From assembly GCA_963835885.1 (NCBI GenBank), contig CAWIHF010000012.1, positions 186,001 through 250,000 on the forward strand: a DNA stretch of 64,000 nucleotides. Direction: 5' to 3'. The notes beneath the pieces were generated by a model. That model had not been told where the DNA came from. It saw only the letters and a program-made list of their open reading frames with translations, and searched no databases. Of this stretch, positions 10,910 to 19,719 are shown one piece after another. The translations under genes were made by a program, and so were the position numbers. Each line of letters starts with the position of its first letter. Positions within the stretch are counted from its first letter, which is position 1. The stretch comes from Roseiarcus sp963835885. GTDB lineage: Bacteria > Pseudomonadota > Alphaproteobacteria > Rhizobiales > Beijerinckiaceae.

Positions 10910-12520
10910 CCCGCATTATGCGTCGCGGGTCGGCGGGAGTAGCCTAAGCGACTGATTTTGCGTAAATCCGGTTGTCGACGCCAATTCGCGCGATTTCAGG
11001 TGAGCCACACCCGCCATGAACAATTCTATGCTGCCGCTGCCTGGTCTGTCATCGGTTTCGGGCAAAGCCGTTGTGGCCAAATTCGATGGAGGGTTGCTTT
11101 CGTCGGACGGCGGCATTTTGGCGTTGCGCGAAGTCGAACAGCGGCTTCGGGTCGCGGATCGGCTGGCCGCGTGTGTGGTCGATCCTCGGGCGCCCGATCA
11201 GATCACCCACAGCTTGGCGGACATCATCCGGTTTCGGCTGTTGATGATCGGCGCCGGCTACGAGGACGGGATCGACGCCAATTCCCTGCGCAGCGACCCG
11301 ATATTCAAGATGGCGCTCGATCTGACGCCGTCGGATCGGGAGTTGTGCTCGCAATCGACGATCTCGCGATTGGAGAACCTGCCGGACGCTCGCGCGCTGT
11401 TGCGAATGGGCCGTGCGATGGTCGACCTCTATTGCGAGTCGTTTGCCAAGGTTCCCAAACGGATCACGCTCGATATCGACGACACGTTCGACGCGGTGCA
11501 CGGCGGCCAGCAATTGCGGCTGTTCAACGCGCATTACGACGAATACGGCTTTCAGCCGATTGTCGTGTTCGACGGCGAGGGCCGCTTCGTCACGGCCGTG
11601 CTTCGTCCCGCCAAACGGCCGAGCGGCGCCGAGATCAAGCCCTTCTTGCGCCGGCTGCTGCGCGCGATCCGCGCTCACTGGCCCCACACCGAGATTCTCC
11701 TGCGCGCCGACAGCCATTATTGCGGCCCCGAGGTTCTCGATTGGTGTCGCGCCAACGGCATCGACTACATCCTCGGCGTCGCGCCGACCACGACGTTGCG
11801 TCGTCATGTCGAGGCTCTCGAAGCCAGCACGAAGGCGCGGTTCGAGGAGGACGGCAAGCTCCGCCGCTTCAAGGAGTTCTACGATGGCGCACAGAGCTGG
11901 AGCCGCGTCGAGCGGATCATCGCGCGCGTCGAAGTCGGCGAGGACGGACCCGACACGCGCTTCGTCGTGACCAATCTGCAAAAGCGCAACGCCCGCGCGC
12001 TGTACGAAGACCTCTACTGCCGACGCGGCCAAGCCGAAAACCACATCAAATCCTGGAAGACGCATCTGGCGGCGGACCGCACGTCCTGCACGAAGGCGAC
12101 GGCCAATCAGTTCCGTCTCTTCCTCCACGCCGGCGCTTATTGGCTGATGTGGGGGCTTCGCGTCTCGATGCCGAAGCGCTCGATGTGGCGCGTCGCCCAG
12201 TTCGACACCTTGCGCCTGCGCCTCATCAAGATCGCCGCCCGCGTCGTCGAAATGAAAACGATGATCCGCGTGCACTTGCCGACCTCGTGCCCGGCGCAGG
12301 ATATTCTGCGCCTCGCTTTGGAACGCATACCGCGTCTCGTCACCTGAGCGACGGGGCGCGAGGCCCCAAAACGCAAACCCATCCCACCAACCTGCAAACC
12401 CCCCTCCAACCAAAACTCAGGCTCAAAGCCCGAGCCGAACCAACACGTCCAAACTCGACCAAAATCAACCAAATGCCACGAAAGACCCGGAAGAACGGTC
12501 AGCGCGGTGCATAATGCGGG
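10910..12520 (+). mobile_element. IS1380-family insertion sequence (1,611 bp)
   Basis: The terminal inverted repeats start CCCGCATTATGC at both ends (12 of 12 bases), followed by weaker pairing. The element is flanked by CTAG direct repeats. It carries one transposase gene on the + strand, opposite to the disrupted NTPase. The short, clean target duplication suggests a fairly recent simple insertion. Confidence 0.88.
11016..12347 (+). CDS. IS1380-family DDE transposase
   Basis: A 443-residue protein starting at the ATG at 11016 and filling most of the element. Family landmarks are the N-terminal AKFDGGLLSSDGGILALREV, the first catalytic aspartate region ITLDIDDTFDAVHGGQQLRL, the middle aspartate region ILLRADSHYCGPEVLDWC, and the C-terminal glutamate helix CRRGQAENHIKSWK. 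It looks intact and is probably functional. A second, divergent IS1380-like transposase lies at 47037-48545 in this window. Confidence 0.93.
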   Translation: MNNSMLPLPGLSSVSGKAVVAKFDGGLLSSDGGILALREVEQRLRVADRLAACVVDPRAPDQITHSLADIIRFRLLMIGAGYEDGIDANSLRSDPIFKMALDLTPSDRELCSQSTISRLENLPDARALLRMGRAMVDLYCESFAKVPKRITLDIDDTFDAVHGGQQLRLFNAHYDEYGFQPIVVFDGEGRFVTAVLRPAKRPSGAEIKPFLRRLLRAIRAHWPHTEILLRADSHYCGPEVLDWCRANGIDYILGVAPTTTLRRHVEALEASTKARFEEDGKLRRFKEFYDGAQSWSRVERIIARVEVGEDGPDTRFVVTNLQKRNARALYEDLYCRRGQAENHIKSWKTHLAADRTSCTKATANQFRLFLHAGAYWLMWGLRVSMPKRSMWRVAQFDTLRLRLIKIAARVVEMKTMIRVHLPTSCPAQDILRLALERIPRLVT

Positions 12521-13305
12521 CTAGGTCTGTGAGGCTGATCGCTTCGACGTCGCTGATAAGCCGGGCCGCACAAATTGCGCCAGCAATCGGCCGCAGTTCG
12601 GCGACTGAATACGTGCCGGTCCCCCGGCGGCCGCGGTCCGGATTGAATTCCTGAAGCATTAACTTCGTTGAAAGCTCAAAGAGCTCCTTGCGTGTCGAAG
12701 GCCATGAGCCGGTCACGACCGCGCGCCAGAGCATGATTAAGTTCTGCGGATTCTCGAGAAAATCGCTGAGGCCGCGTTCCTCTGCTATGGCGAGAAACTC
12801 ATCCGCGGCGGTGGGACCAATGCCCTGTTCTTGGAGAACTGCGCGCTGCTCCTCACGAGAGAGATTTTGGAGAAGGAGGACCAAAGCTTCGCCGCTTTGC
12901 TCGAAGTAGGGGCGAAGCGCTGCCAGATCGCTCTCGCCCAGCCAGTCGGCAGCTCGACACGAAATCCGTACTTTGTTTGGACTAACCGCAAACAGCTTCT
13001 CGACCATGGCGTCAACGGTGTCCTGGTCGCCACGCCCGGCGCGTTTCTCGTCCAACGCATCGATAAAGAGTGCCCGCCCCGAGAAAACTTGCTCTGGCGT
13101 AGTGAGAAAAGCACGCGCCTTCAGGTACCTTGCCCCTTCGGCAGCAGCTGCCTCCTTGAATAAATGAGTTCTTTCCTGCTCCAGGGTCGCCGAGTAGAAC
13201 GAGGTTCGGTTCACTCGAAAAATCCGAGAACGGGCGCGCCGTTGCGTCATCTCGTCTATTGGGTGCGACATTGATCTGGCGGACAATTCGGGTCACTGCA
13301 ATCAA

Positions 13306-13667
13306 GCTCTACTCTAGATTTTGTCACCTAATACATCATCTTGGTACAATCAGTTGGGTTAGAGAATCCAGCTCTCCCAGACGCCGCAGGGACGGTGCGT
13401 CCGCAAAGGTTGATTTGACCCATCCGCCGTTGGGGGATGGCCGCTCCTGGCGGATCCTGCGCTTAGCGCCTACGGCCGCTTGCTGGTGCTCTCCGCCCGT
13501 ACCACAGGCTAACTGTGAAGGGCAGCAAAGAGGTCGAAACCTGATCGAAACCTGAGATCCAAACTCAAGACACGACACCCTTCCCCTCGGCCTCGCCCGC
13601 CAGGATGTCCCGGCGCGAAAAGGAGACGTCCAGCCCTCCCGCGGTCACGGGACATACCTGCCCTGTA
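13306..13667. other. Intergenic region, nothing recognised
   Basis: About 360 bases between the divergent-facing 5' end of the NTPase gene and the 3' end of the sugar-acid dehydratase. It presumably contains the NTPase promoter. No motif, repeat or gene was recognised. Confidence 0.4.
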
Positions 13668-15188
13668 TTACATCGTCGCGCCGATCTGCCAGGGCGTGAA
13701 CTCGGCTTCGCCATATCCGAGCTGTTCGGATTTGGTGCGAGCGCCCGACGCGACCGCCAGAACCATGTCGAAGATCTCCTTGCCCTTGTCCTCGATCGAA
13801 ACCCCGTCGAGCACGTCGCCGCAATTGATATCCATATCGTCGACCATCCTGCGATACATTTCGGTGTTGGTCGCGAGTTTGACGGACGGCGTCGGCTTGC
13901 ACCCGTAGGCGGAGCCGCGCCCCGTGGTGAACGCCAAAACGTTGGCGCCGCCGGCGACCTGCCCCGTCACCGACACCGGATCGTAGCCCGGCGTGTCCAT
14001 GAACACGAACCCCTTGGCGTCGACCTGCTCGGCGTATTTGTAGACCGCGTTCAGCGGCGTCGTGCCGCCTTTCGCCGCAGCGCCGAGCGATTTCTCCAAA
14101 ATGGTCGTCAAACCGCCCGCCTTGTTTCCGGGCGAAGGATTGTTGTTCATCTCGCCTCCGTTGCGGGCGCAGTAGTCCTCCCACCAGCGAATTCGTTCGA
14201 TCAGCTGACGCCCCACTTCAGGGGTGGCCGCGCGACGGGTCAGAAGGTGCTCGGCGCCATAAATCTCAGGCGTCTCGGAGAGAATGGCGGCGCCGCCGTT
14301 GCGCACCAGAATGTCCGCCGCCGCTCCAAGCGCGGGATTGGCGGTTATGCCCGAATAGCCGTCCGATCCTCCACATTGGAGCGCCAGCGTCAGCGCGCTG
14401 GCTGGCGCAGGCTCGCGCCGCGCCCGATCGAGCAAGGGCAACATCGATCGGACGCGTTCCAGGCCGGCTTCGATCGTCCTGCGGGTGCCGCCCGTCGCCT
14501 GGATGGTGAGGCTCTGAAAAGTCTCGCCTTCGACGAGGCCGTATGCCTCTTTCATCCGGCCGATCTGAAACACCTCGCAGCCAAGCCCGACCATCAGCGT
14601 CGCGCCGACGTTGGGATTGGCGGCGTAACCCCACTCCGTCCGCATCAGCGCCTCAAAGCCCTCGCCTTTGGAGGCCATGCCGCAGCCGGTGCCGTGCACC
14701 AGAGCAATGACGCCATCGACGTTCGGATAGTCAGCGAGCATCTCCGAGCGTTCCACTTCGCGCGCGATGAGGCGCGCGGTCGTGGCGGAACAATTGACTG
14801 AGGTCAGGATCGCAAAATAGTTCCGCGTGCCGATCCTGCCGTTCGATCGACGGAAGCCCTGGAAAGTGGGCTGATCCCCGACCGCCGCGATCGGTTCGGG
14901 CCGCGCGTCCTCGCCGAAATGGTAGTCGCGAGCGAACTCCTTGACGGCGCAATTGTGCTCATGCACCCACTCTCCCGGCGCGATCGGCCGCGAGGCGAAG
15001 CCGATGATTTGTCCGAATTTCCGGATGGCCGCGTCCAACGGAATGGGAGCCGCGGCCAACTTGTGGCCCTTGGGGATTCGCTCCCGCACAGTGAGTCCAG
15101 GCAAAGCGATCGCTCCCGCCGGGAACCCGTCAACCGCAATGACCACATTGTCGGAGGCGTTGAGTCGCAGGGCGCGAGGCGTTGTCAT
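13668..15188 (-). CDS. UxaA/GarD-type sugar-acid dehydratase
   Basis: A 506-residue protein of the altronate/galactarate dehydratase family, which removes water from hexonic or aldaric acids to give 2-keto-3-deoxy acids. The N-terminal SAF-like module (VVIAVDGFPAGAIALPG) carries HEHNCAVKEF. It is followed by the large domain with GFRRSNGRIGTRNYFAILTS, VNCSATTA, HGTGCGMASKGEGFEAL, CGGSDGYSGITANP and the C-terminal GYDPVSVTGQVAGGANVLAF. The start at 15188 is preceded by AGAGAGGGAG and preferred over an in-frame GTG at 15203. It lies just downstream of an FCD-type GntR regulator on the same strand (30-base gap), which probably controls it. Altronate, galactarate or a related acid cannot be told apart from sequence. 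Confidence 0.88.
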   Translation of the reverse strand: MTTPRALRLNASDNVVIAVDGFPAGAIALPGLTVRERIPKGHKLAAAPIPLDAAIRKFGQIIGFASRPIAPGEWVHEHNCAVKEFARDYHFGEDARPEPIAAVGDQPTFQGFRRSNGRIGTRNYFAILTSVNCSATTARLIAREVERSEMLADYPNVDGVIALVHGTGCGMASKGEGFEALMRTEWGYAANPNVGATLMVGLGCEVFQIGRMKEAYGLVEGETFQSLTIQATGGTRRTIEAGLERVRSMLPLLDRARREPAPASALTLALQCGGSDGYSGITANPALGAAADILVRNGGAAILSETPEIYGAEHLLTRRAATPEVGRQLIERIRWWEDYCARNGGEMNNNPSPGNKAGGLTTILEKSLGAAAKGGTTPLNAVYKYAEQVDAKGFVFMDTPGYDPVSVTGQVAGGANVLAFTTGRGSAYGCKPTPSVKLATNTEMYRRMVDDMDINCGDVLDGVSIEDKGKEIFDMVLAVASGARTKSEQLGYGEAEFTPWQIGATM

Positions 15189-15218
15189 GGCTCCCTCTCT
15201 CACTTGAGCGCATTGTCG

Positions 15219-15887
15219 CTATGGAGAAAACATTTCTGGCTTCTGACGCGCAACCTCTTCCAGGAGATCGCTGGTTACGCTGAGATGTCGCCTCATCGCT
15301 TCGCGCGCTCCCTGGGCGTCGCCACGTTCGACCGCCGCAACGATTGCTTCATGTTCGTGAAGGACTTCGCGGATTCGGCCCGGGGGCGACATCAGCAGGC
15401 GCCGCGCGCGCTCAAGATGAACTCGCAGGCCGTCGAGGATCTCGCTCGCCCTGGCCATCCCGAGGCGTGTGGTCAAACTTTGATGGAAAGCGACATCGGC
15501 AGCGTAAAAAATTGCCCGATCATCCGCATCGACCGCGAATTTCGCTTCCCTCAGATTTGCGGCAAGCGCATCTTTGTCGGAGCGGCTCATCCGCCGGGCC
15601 GCCTCGGCCGCGATCTCGCCTTCCAGGGCGGCGCGGATAAACAGGCGCTCCCGAACGTCGTTGATCGAAATCCTGGAAACGAAGGATCCGTGCTGCGGCG
15701 CGACATCGACAAGCCGATCATAGGCAAGCCGACTGACCGCTGCCGAGACCGGAAAGCGCGACACTCCGAGCCTCTCGCAGATCATCGATTTATCGATCAG
15801 ACAGCCAGGCTCGAGAGCGCCGGTCAAAATCGCCTCTTTCAATTCGCCGTAGACGGCGTCCGCCTTTGAATAGGCGCCCTTGACCAC
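15219..15887 (-). CDS. GntR-family regulator, FCD subfamily
   Basis: A 222-residue transcription factor. The N-terminal winged helix (AVYGELKEAILTGALEPG, MICERLGVSRFPVSAAVSRL) binds DNA. The C-terminal FCD helical domain (IRAALEGEIAAEAARR, FHQSLTTRLG, EHEAIVAAVERGDAQGAREA) has the conserved D/H metal-ligand pattern used to sense small organic acids. It is in an operon-like arrangement with the dehydratase and divergent from the xylX-type gene, so it probably represses both until a sugar acid is present. The effector is unknown. Confidence 0.9.
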   Translation of the reverse strand: MVKGAYSKADAVYGELKEAILTGALEPGCLIDKSMICERLGVSRFPVSAAVSRLAYDRLVDVAPQHGSFVSRISINDVRERLFIRAALEGEIAAEAARRMSRSDKDALAANLREAKFAVDADDRAIFYAADVAFHQSLTTRLGMARASEILDGLRVHLERARRLLMSPPGRIREVLHEHEAIVAAVERGDAQGAREAMRRHLSVTSDLLEEVARQKPEMFSP

Positions 15888-15933
15888 AGTTTCGCCCGCC
15901 CTCTTAGGAAGCGATCGACAACGCCCTTCCCGG

Positions 15934-15945
15934 CTAACATGTTAG
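15934..15945. promoter_or_regulatory. 12-bp palindrome CTAACATGTTAG, candidate GntR operator
   Basis: A perfect palindrome lies in the 140-base divergent spacer between the GntR gene and the xylX-type gene. FCD-GntR regulators bind short palindromes of this size next to their own genes. The link is by position only. Confidence 0.45.
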
Positions 15946-16026
15946 AGGCTAGAGAGACGGCGGGGCGACGTCAATGCCGGCCGCCTCGCTCGGAGGAAGA
16001 ATGACCTGCTTGCGCTGCATGAAGAG

Positions 16027-17178
16027 TTGACGCTTCCAGCCGATGGGTTCGCCGGGACCTTGGCGGGGCGCGTGTGGCGCGCGGACGTCGAAGGACCATC
16101 GGTCGTCTCGATCAAAGCCGACGGCGTATTCGACCTCAGCGGGGATTTTCCGACCATTCGCGACCTCTGCGAGCATCCGTCTCCCGTCGAGGCCCTCCGC
16201 CGCGCTCACGGTCCGAACCTCGGGACGATATCGGAAATCCTTGCCTGCACCCCGCGGGACAAGCGAAAGGGAGCTCAATCGTACCTATTGGCTCCGATCG
16301 ACCTTCAGGCGATCAAGGCGGCAGGCGTCACATTCGCCAGGTCGCTCCTGGAGCGTGTCATCGAGGAGCGCGCCCGCGGGAACCCTGAACACGCTCTGGC
16401 CACGCGGGATGCAATTGAAGCCGCGCTCGGCGGAGAGCTTCGCGGCTTCAAACCAGGCTCTCCAGCCGCCATGCGGTTGAAAGAAGCGCTAATCGAGGCT
16501 GGCGCCTGGTCGCAATACCTTGAAGTTGGCATCGGCCCGGATGCCGAAGTTTTTACGAAAGGCCAGCCGATGAGCGCGGTCGGCTGCGGAGACGACGCGG
16601 GCTTCCATAGCGCCTCGCACTGGAACAACCCCGAGCCGGAAGTCGCGCTGGTCGTCGCGTCGAGCGGGCGGATTGTCGGCGCGACGCTCGCTAACGATGT
16701 TAACCTGCGCGATTTCGAAGGCCGCTCGGCGCTCTTGCTGGGCAAGGCGAAGGACCAGAACGCGAGCTGCGCGATCGGCCCGTTCCTTCGCTTTTTCGAC
16801 GCGACCTTCACCCTCGACGACATCCGGACCGCGACAATCTCGTTGAAAGTCGAGGGCGAGGACACGTTTCTTCTCGAAGGCCGCTCGTCGATGGCGGAAA
16901 TAAGCCGAGACCCGGTCGATCTCGTCGCACAGACGCTCGGGCCGAGCCACGCCTACCCTGACGGGTTCGTCCTCCTGCTCGGAACAATGTTCGCCCCCGT
17001 CACCGACCGCGCGGAGCCGGGAATGGGCTTCACGCACGCGCCAGGCGACATCGTTACGATCGGTACGGAAAAGCTCGGTCGGCTCGTCAACCGGATGAGA
17101 CCTTGCGAGGAATGCGAACGGTGGACGTTCGGGATGGGGGCGCTGATGCGCAATCTTGCGCGGCGGGGGTTGATTTGA
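16027..17178 (+). CDS. xylX: XylX-type 2-keto-3-deoxy-sugar-acid dehydratase (FAH superfamily)
   Basis: A 383-residue protein that closely follows the Caulobacter XylX pattern: LERVIEERARGN, LIEAGAWSQYLEVGIGPDAE, SHWNNPEPEVALV, NDVNLRDFEGRSALLLGKAK, NASCAIGPFLRFFD, DGFVLLLGTMFAP and a WTFGMGALMRNLA tail. XylX dehydrates 2-keto-3-deoxyxylonate to alpha-ketoglutarate semialdehyde in the Weimberg pathway. The next gene encodes the semialdehyde dehydrogenase, which fits. The start is uncertain: a TTG at 16027 opens the conserved part, but a GGAGGA ribosome site precedes an ATG at 16001 that is one base out of frame. An N-terminal indel is possible. Confidence 0.85.
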   Translation: MTLPADGFAGTLAGRVWRADVEGPSVVSIKADGVFDLSGDFPTIRDLCEHPSPVEALRRAHGPNLGTISEILACTPRDKRKGAQSYLLAPIDLQAIKAAGVTFARSLLERVIEERARGNPEHALATRDAIEAALGGELRGFKPGSPAAMRLKEALIEAGAWSQYLEVGIGPDAEVFTKGQPMSAVGCGDDAGFHSASHWNNPEPEVALVVASSGRIVGATLANDVNLRDFEGRSALLLGKAKDQNASCAIGPFLRFFDATFTLDDIRTATISLKVEGEDTFLLEGRSSMAEISRDPVDLVAQTLGPSHAYPDGFVLLLGTMFAPVTDRAEPGMGFTHAPGDIVTIGTEKLGRLVNRMRPCEECERWTFGMGALMRNLARRGLI

Positions 17179-17221
17179 TGACGCCTGGCGGACAATGTCG
17201 ACGGCGAAATCGGGATGAACG

Positions 17222-18661
17222 ATGAGCGCCCTGCACAAGAACTTCATCGCCGGCGAGTGGGTCGACGGCGTCGGCGTTTCCAGGAACGTCAATCCGTCGG
17301 ACACGAACGACATTGTCGGCGAATACGCCCAGGCCGACGCCGGTCAGACCGGAGTTGCAATCGGCGCCGCCCGCGCGGCTTTCCCGGGCTGGTCCCACAC
17401 GACTCCACAGGAGAGGCACGATCTTCTGATGCGGGTTTCCGCGGAGATTCTCGCCCGGCGGGACGATCTCGGCCGTCTTCTCGCCCGCGAGGAAGGCAAG
17501 ACGCTGCCCGAGGCGACCGGCGAGGTGGCGCGGGCCGGCCAGATCTTCGATTTCTTCGCCGGCGAGGCGTTGAGAATCCCCGGTGAGAAGTTCGCTTCCG
17601 TCCGGCCAAACATCGATATCGAGGTGACCCGAGAGCCCGTCGGAGTGATTGGAATCATCTGTCCGTGGAATTTTCCGATCGCGATCCCGGCCTGGAAGAT
17701 TGCTCCGGCGCTCGCTTACGGCAACACGGTCGTGTTCAAGCCGGCCGATCTGGCGCCTGGTTCGGCCCACGCGCTCGCCGAGATCATCGTTCGCGCCGGC
17801 GTCCCGAAAGGCGTTTTCAACCTCGTGATGGGACGCGGCTCGGTCGTCGGCCAGGCGATCCTCGAGGACAAGCACGTCGACGCCGTCACTTTTACGGGCT
17901 CGGTCGCGACCGGTCGGCGGGTCGCTGCCGCTTGTGCCGGGGCGATGCGCAAGTTCCAGCTCGAAATGGGCGGCAAGAACCCCATCGTCGTGCTCGCGGA
18001 CGCCGACCTGCCGAATGCGATCGAGTGCGCGGTGAACGGCGCCTATTTCTCGACCGGACAGCGCTGCACCGCGTCGTCGCGAGTCATTGTCGAGGAGCCA
18101 GTCTATACGCGTTTCGCAGGCCTCCTCGCGGACCGCATGCGGGCGCTCGTGGTCGACGATGCTCTCAAGCCGGGAACCCATATCGGCCCTGTCGTCGACC
18201 AAGCCCAACTCGATCAGGACCTCTCCTACCTGGAGATCGGGCGGAATGAGGGCGCAAGGCTTGCCCTCGGCGGCGAGCGGCTCAATCGGGCGACGCCCGG
18301 CTTCTACATGGCGCCGGCGCTGTTCGTCGACGCCGACAATTCCATGCGCATCTCGCGCGAGGAGATTTTCGGCCCGGTTGCGACGATGATCCCGGCGCGG
18401 GATTATGACCACGCGCTCGCGATCGCCAACGACACCGACTTTGGTCTCTGCGCCGGAATTTGCACGACGAGCCTCAAGCGCGCATCCCATTTCAAGCGCA
18501 ATTCCGAGGCCGGCATGGTCATGGTCAACCTGCCGACGGCCGGCGTCGATTACCACGCCCCGTTTGGCGGACGCAAAGGCTCGAGCCTCGGCGCGCGCGA
18601 GCAGGGACGCTACGCAGCGGAGTTCTATACGACCGTAAAGACGGCTTACACGCTGGCGTAA
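17222..18661 (+). CDS. Alpha-ketoglutarate semialdehyde dehydrogenase (ALDH superfamily)
   Basis: A 479-residue NAD(P)-dependent aldehyde dehydrogenase. It has the cofactor loop (FTGSVATGRR), the general base Glu in FQLEMGGKNP, the nucleophile Cys in STGQRCTASS and the C-terminal EEIFGPVATM. Position after an XylX-type gene and overall pattern (HKNFIAGEWVDG, NLPTAGVDYHAPFGGRKGSS) point to oxidation of alpha-ketoglutarate semialdehyde to 2-oxoglutarate, the last step of Weimberg-type routes. It begins at the ATG at 17222, 43 bases after the previous stop, in one operon. A general sugar-aldehyde dehydrogenase is the alternative. Confidence 0.88.
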   Translation: MSALHKNFIAGEWVDGVGVSRNVNPSDTNDIVGEYAQADAGQTGVAIGAARAAFPGWSHTTPQERHDLLMRVSAEILARRDDLGRLLAREEGKTLPEATGEVARAGQIFDFFAGEALRIPGEKFASVRPNIDIEVTREPVGVIGIICPWNFPIAIPAWKIAPALAYGNTVVFKPADLAPGSAHALAEIIVRAGVPKGVFNLVMGRGSVVGQAILEDKHVDAVTFTGSVATGRRVAAACAGAMRKFQLEMGGKNPIVVLADADLPNAIECAVNGAYFSTGQRCTASSRVIVEEPVYTRFAGLLADRMRALVVDDALKPGTHIGPVVDQAQLDQDLSYLEIGRNEGARLALGGERLNRATPGFYMAPALFVDADNSMRISREEIFGPVATMIPARDYDHALAIANDTDFGLCAGICTTSLKRASHFKRNSEAGMVMVNLPTAGVDYHAPFGGRKGSSLGAREQGRYAAEFYTTVKTAYTLA

Positions 18662-18687
18662 GACCGACACCGGGGGCGAATGTCGAC

Positions 18688-19621
18688 ATGATCCTGATTT
18701 CCGGCGAGGCGCTGATCGACCTCATTCCCGACCCGGTGAAAGAGAACGCTTACGACGCGGTGCTCGGCGGTTCGCCCTATAACGTTGCTGTCGGCCTCGC
18801 CCGGCTTGGCTCCAAAACCGCGTTCGTGTCGCGCATCTCCGCGGACGGCAATGGCGAAGCGCTGGCGGCCGGCCTTGCCGGCAATGGTGTCGATCTTTCC
18901 TTCGTCCTGCGCGACAAGCGCCCCTCGACGCTCGCCTTCGTGATGCGCGGAACGGCCAAGACCGGCTCGCGCTACTCGTTCTATCTCGACGCGACCTCAT
19001 TCGACGGACCATGGCCCTTTCCGGCGACATGGCCGAAAGACGGACGCCATCTGCACGTCGGCTCCATTTCGGCGGTCGACCCGCGGCATGGCGAGCGCGT
19101 TATCGAGGCGTTGAAGGCGGTTCGACAATACGCAACCGTCAGCTACGATCCCAACATCCGGCCTTTGGTGACGCCAGATCGCGCGTCCGTCGTGGCGCTG
19201 GTCGAGCGGCAGGCCTCACTCGCGCATCTGGTCAAGGCGAGCGAGGAAGACCTACTCTGGCTCTATCCTGATCGTCCGGTCGAGGAGAAGTCTCGCAGCA
19301 TGGGCGAGGACGGGTCCCCGCTTTTGCGTCGCCACTCTCGGAGAACGGGGCGCGCTCGCCATCCTCGACGGGAAGCGGGTCGAAGTGCCGGCCCCGCGCA
19401 TCGAAGTGACCGACACGGTCGGAGCCGGCGACAGCTTCATGTCCGCCCTCCTTTCGGCGATGGATCATGACTCGGCGCTCGGCGCCGACGCGGGAGCGCC
19501 GAGCCGCGCCGCTCTCGAGCAGTGGCTTCGATTCGCTGCGACAGCCTCGGCGATCACTTGCACCCGCAAGGGTTCGGATCCGCCGACACGCGCTGAGGTC
19601 GACGGTGCGCTCAAGGCCTGA
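18688..19621 (+). CDS. PfkB-family sugar kinase, fructokinase-like (frameshifted)
   Basis: The N-terminal frame begins ILISGEALIDLIPDP, with the glycine signature LGGSPYNVAVGLARLGS and LVKASEEDLLWLYPD. Near 19283 the frame changes. Dropping one A reads VEESLAAWARTGPRFCVATL, followed by the catalytic motif VTDTVGAGDSFMSALL. PfkB enzymes phosphorylate sugars or sugar acids using ATP and the Asp of that last motif. It follows the semialdehyde dehydrogenase by 26 bases and probably belongs to the same operon. The substrate could be fructose or a 2-keto-3-deoxy acid. The frameshift is one of many in this window. Confidence 0.83.
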
Positions 19622-19719
19622 AGCGCCTTCAGCATTGGACTTTAAGCGAACATTGCGATCGTTGCGGGCGCCGGGTGAGCAGTCTAAAAGGTTTGCCGAG
19701 CACAAGCAGGATGGAACGC

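Larger units (their letters stand above)
9851..13305 (-). pseudogene. STAND/NACHT-like NTPase, split by an IS1380-family insertion
   Basis: From a TTG at 13305 (or GTG at 13296) the protein reads into a Walker A loop (NLVLLGDPGAGK, near 13190). An extra A then shifts the frame; removing it gives GAGKTHLFKEAAAAEG. Walker B is RALFIDALDEKRAGRGD, followed by the sensor-like stretch KVRISCRAADWLGE. At 12524 an IS1380-family element interrupts the gene. Taking out the element and one CTAG target copy restores an uninterrupted frame, ISLTDLEGTQDIPGYRSVKL, into the C-terminal helical repeats ending at 9851. Such P-loop proteins with helical sensor repeats are typical of prokaryotic immune STAND NTPases. 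The rebuilt length is about 613 residues, or about 1,385 if fused to the nuclease-bearing part. Confidence 0.7.

Noticed and set aside
10958..12514. Long open frames overlapping the IS1380 transposase on both strands (518 and 454 codons)
   Set aside because: Arg/Ala-rich text with no family features; they mirror the GC-rich codon pattern of the real transposase.
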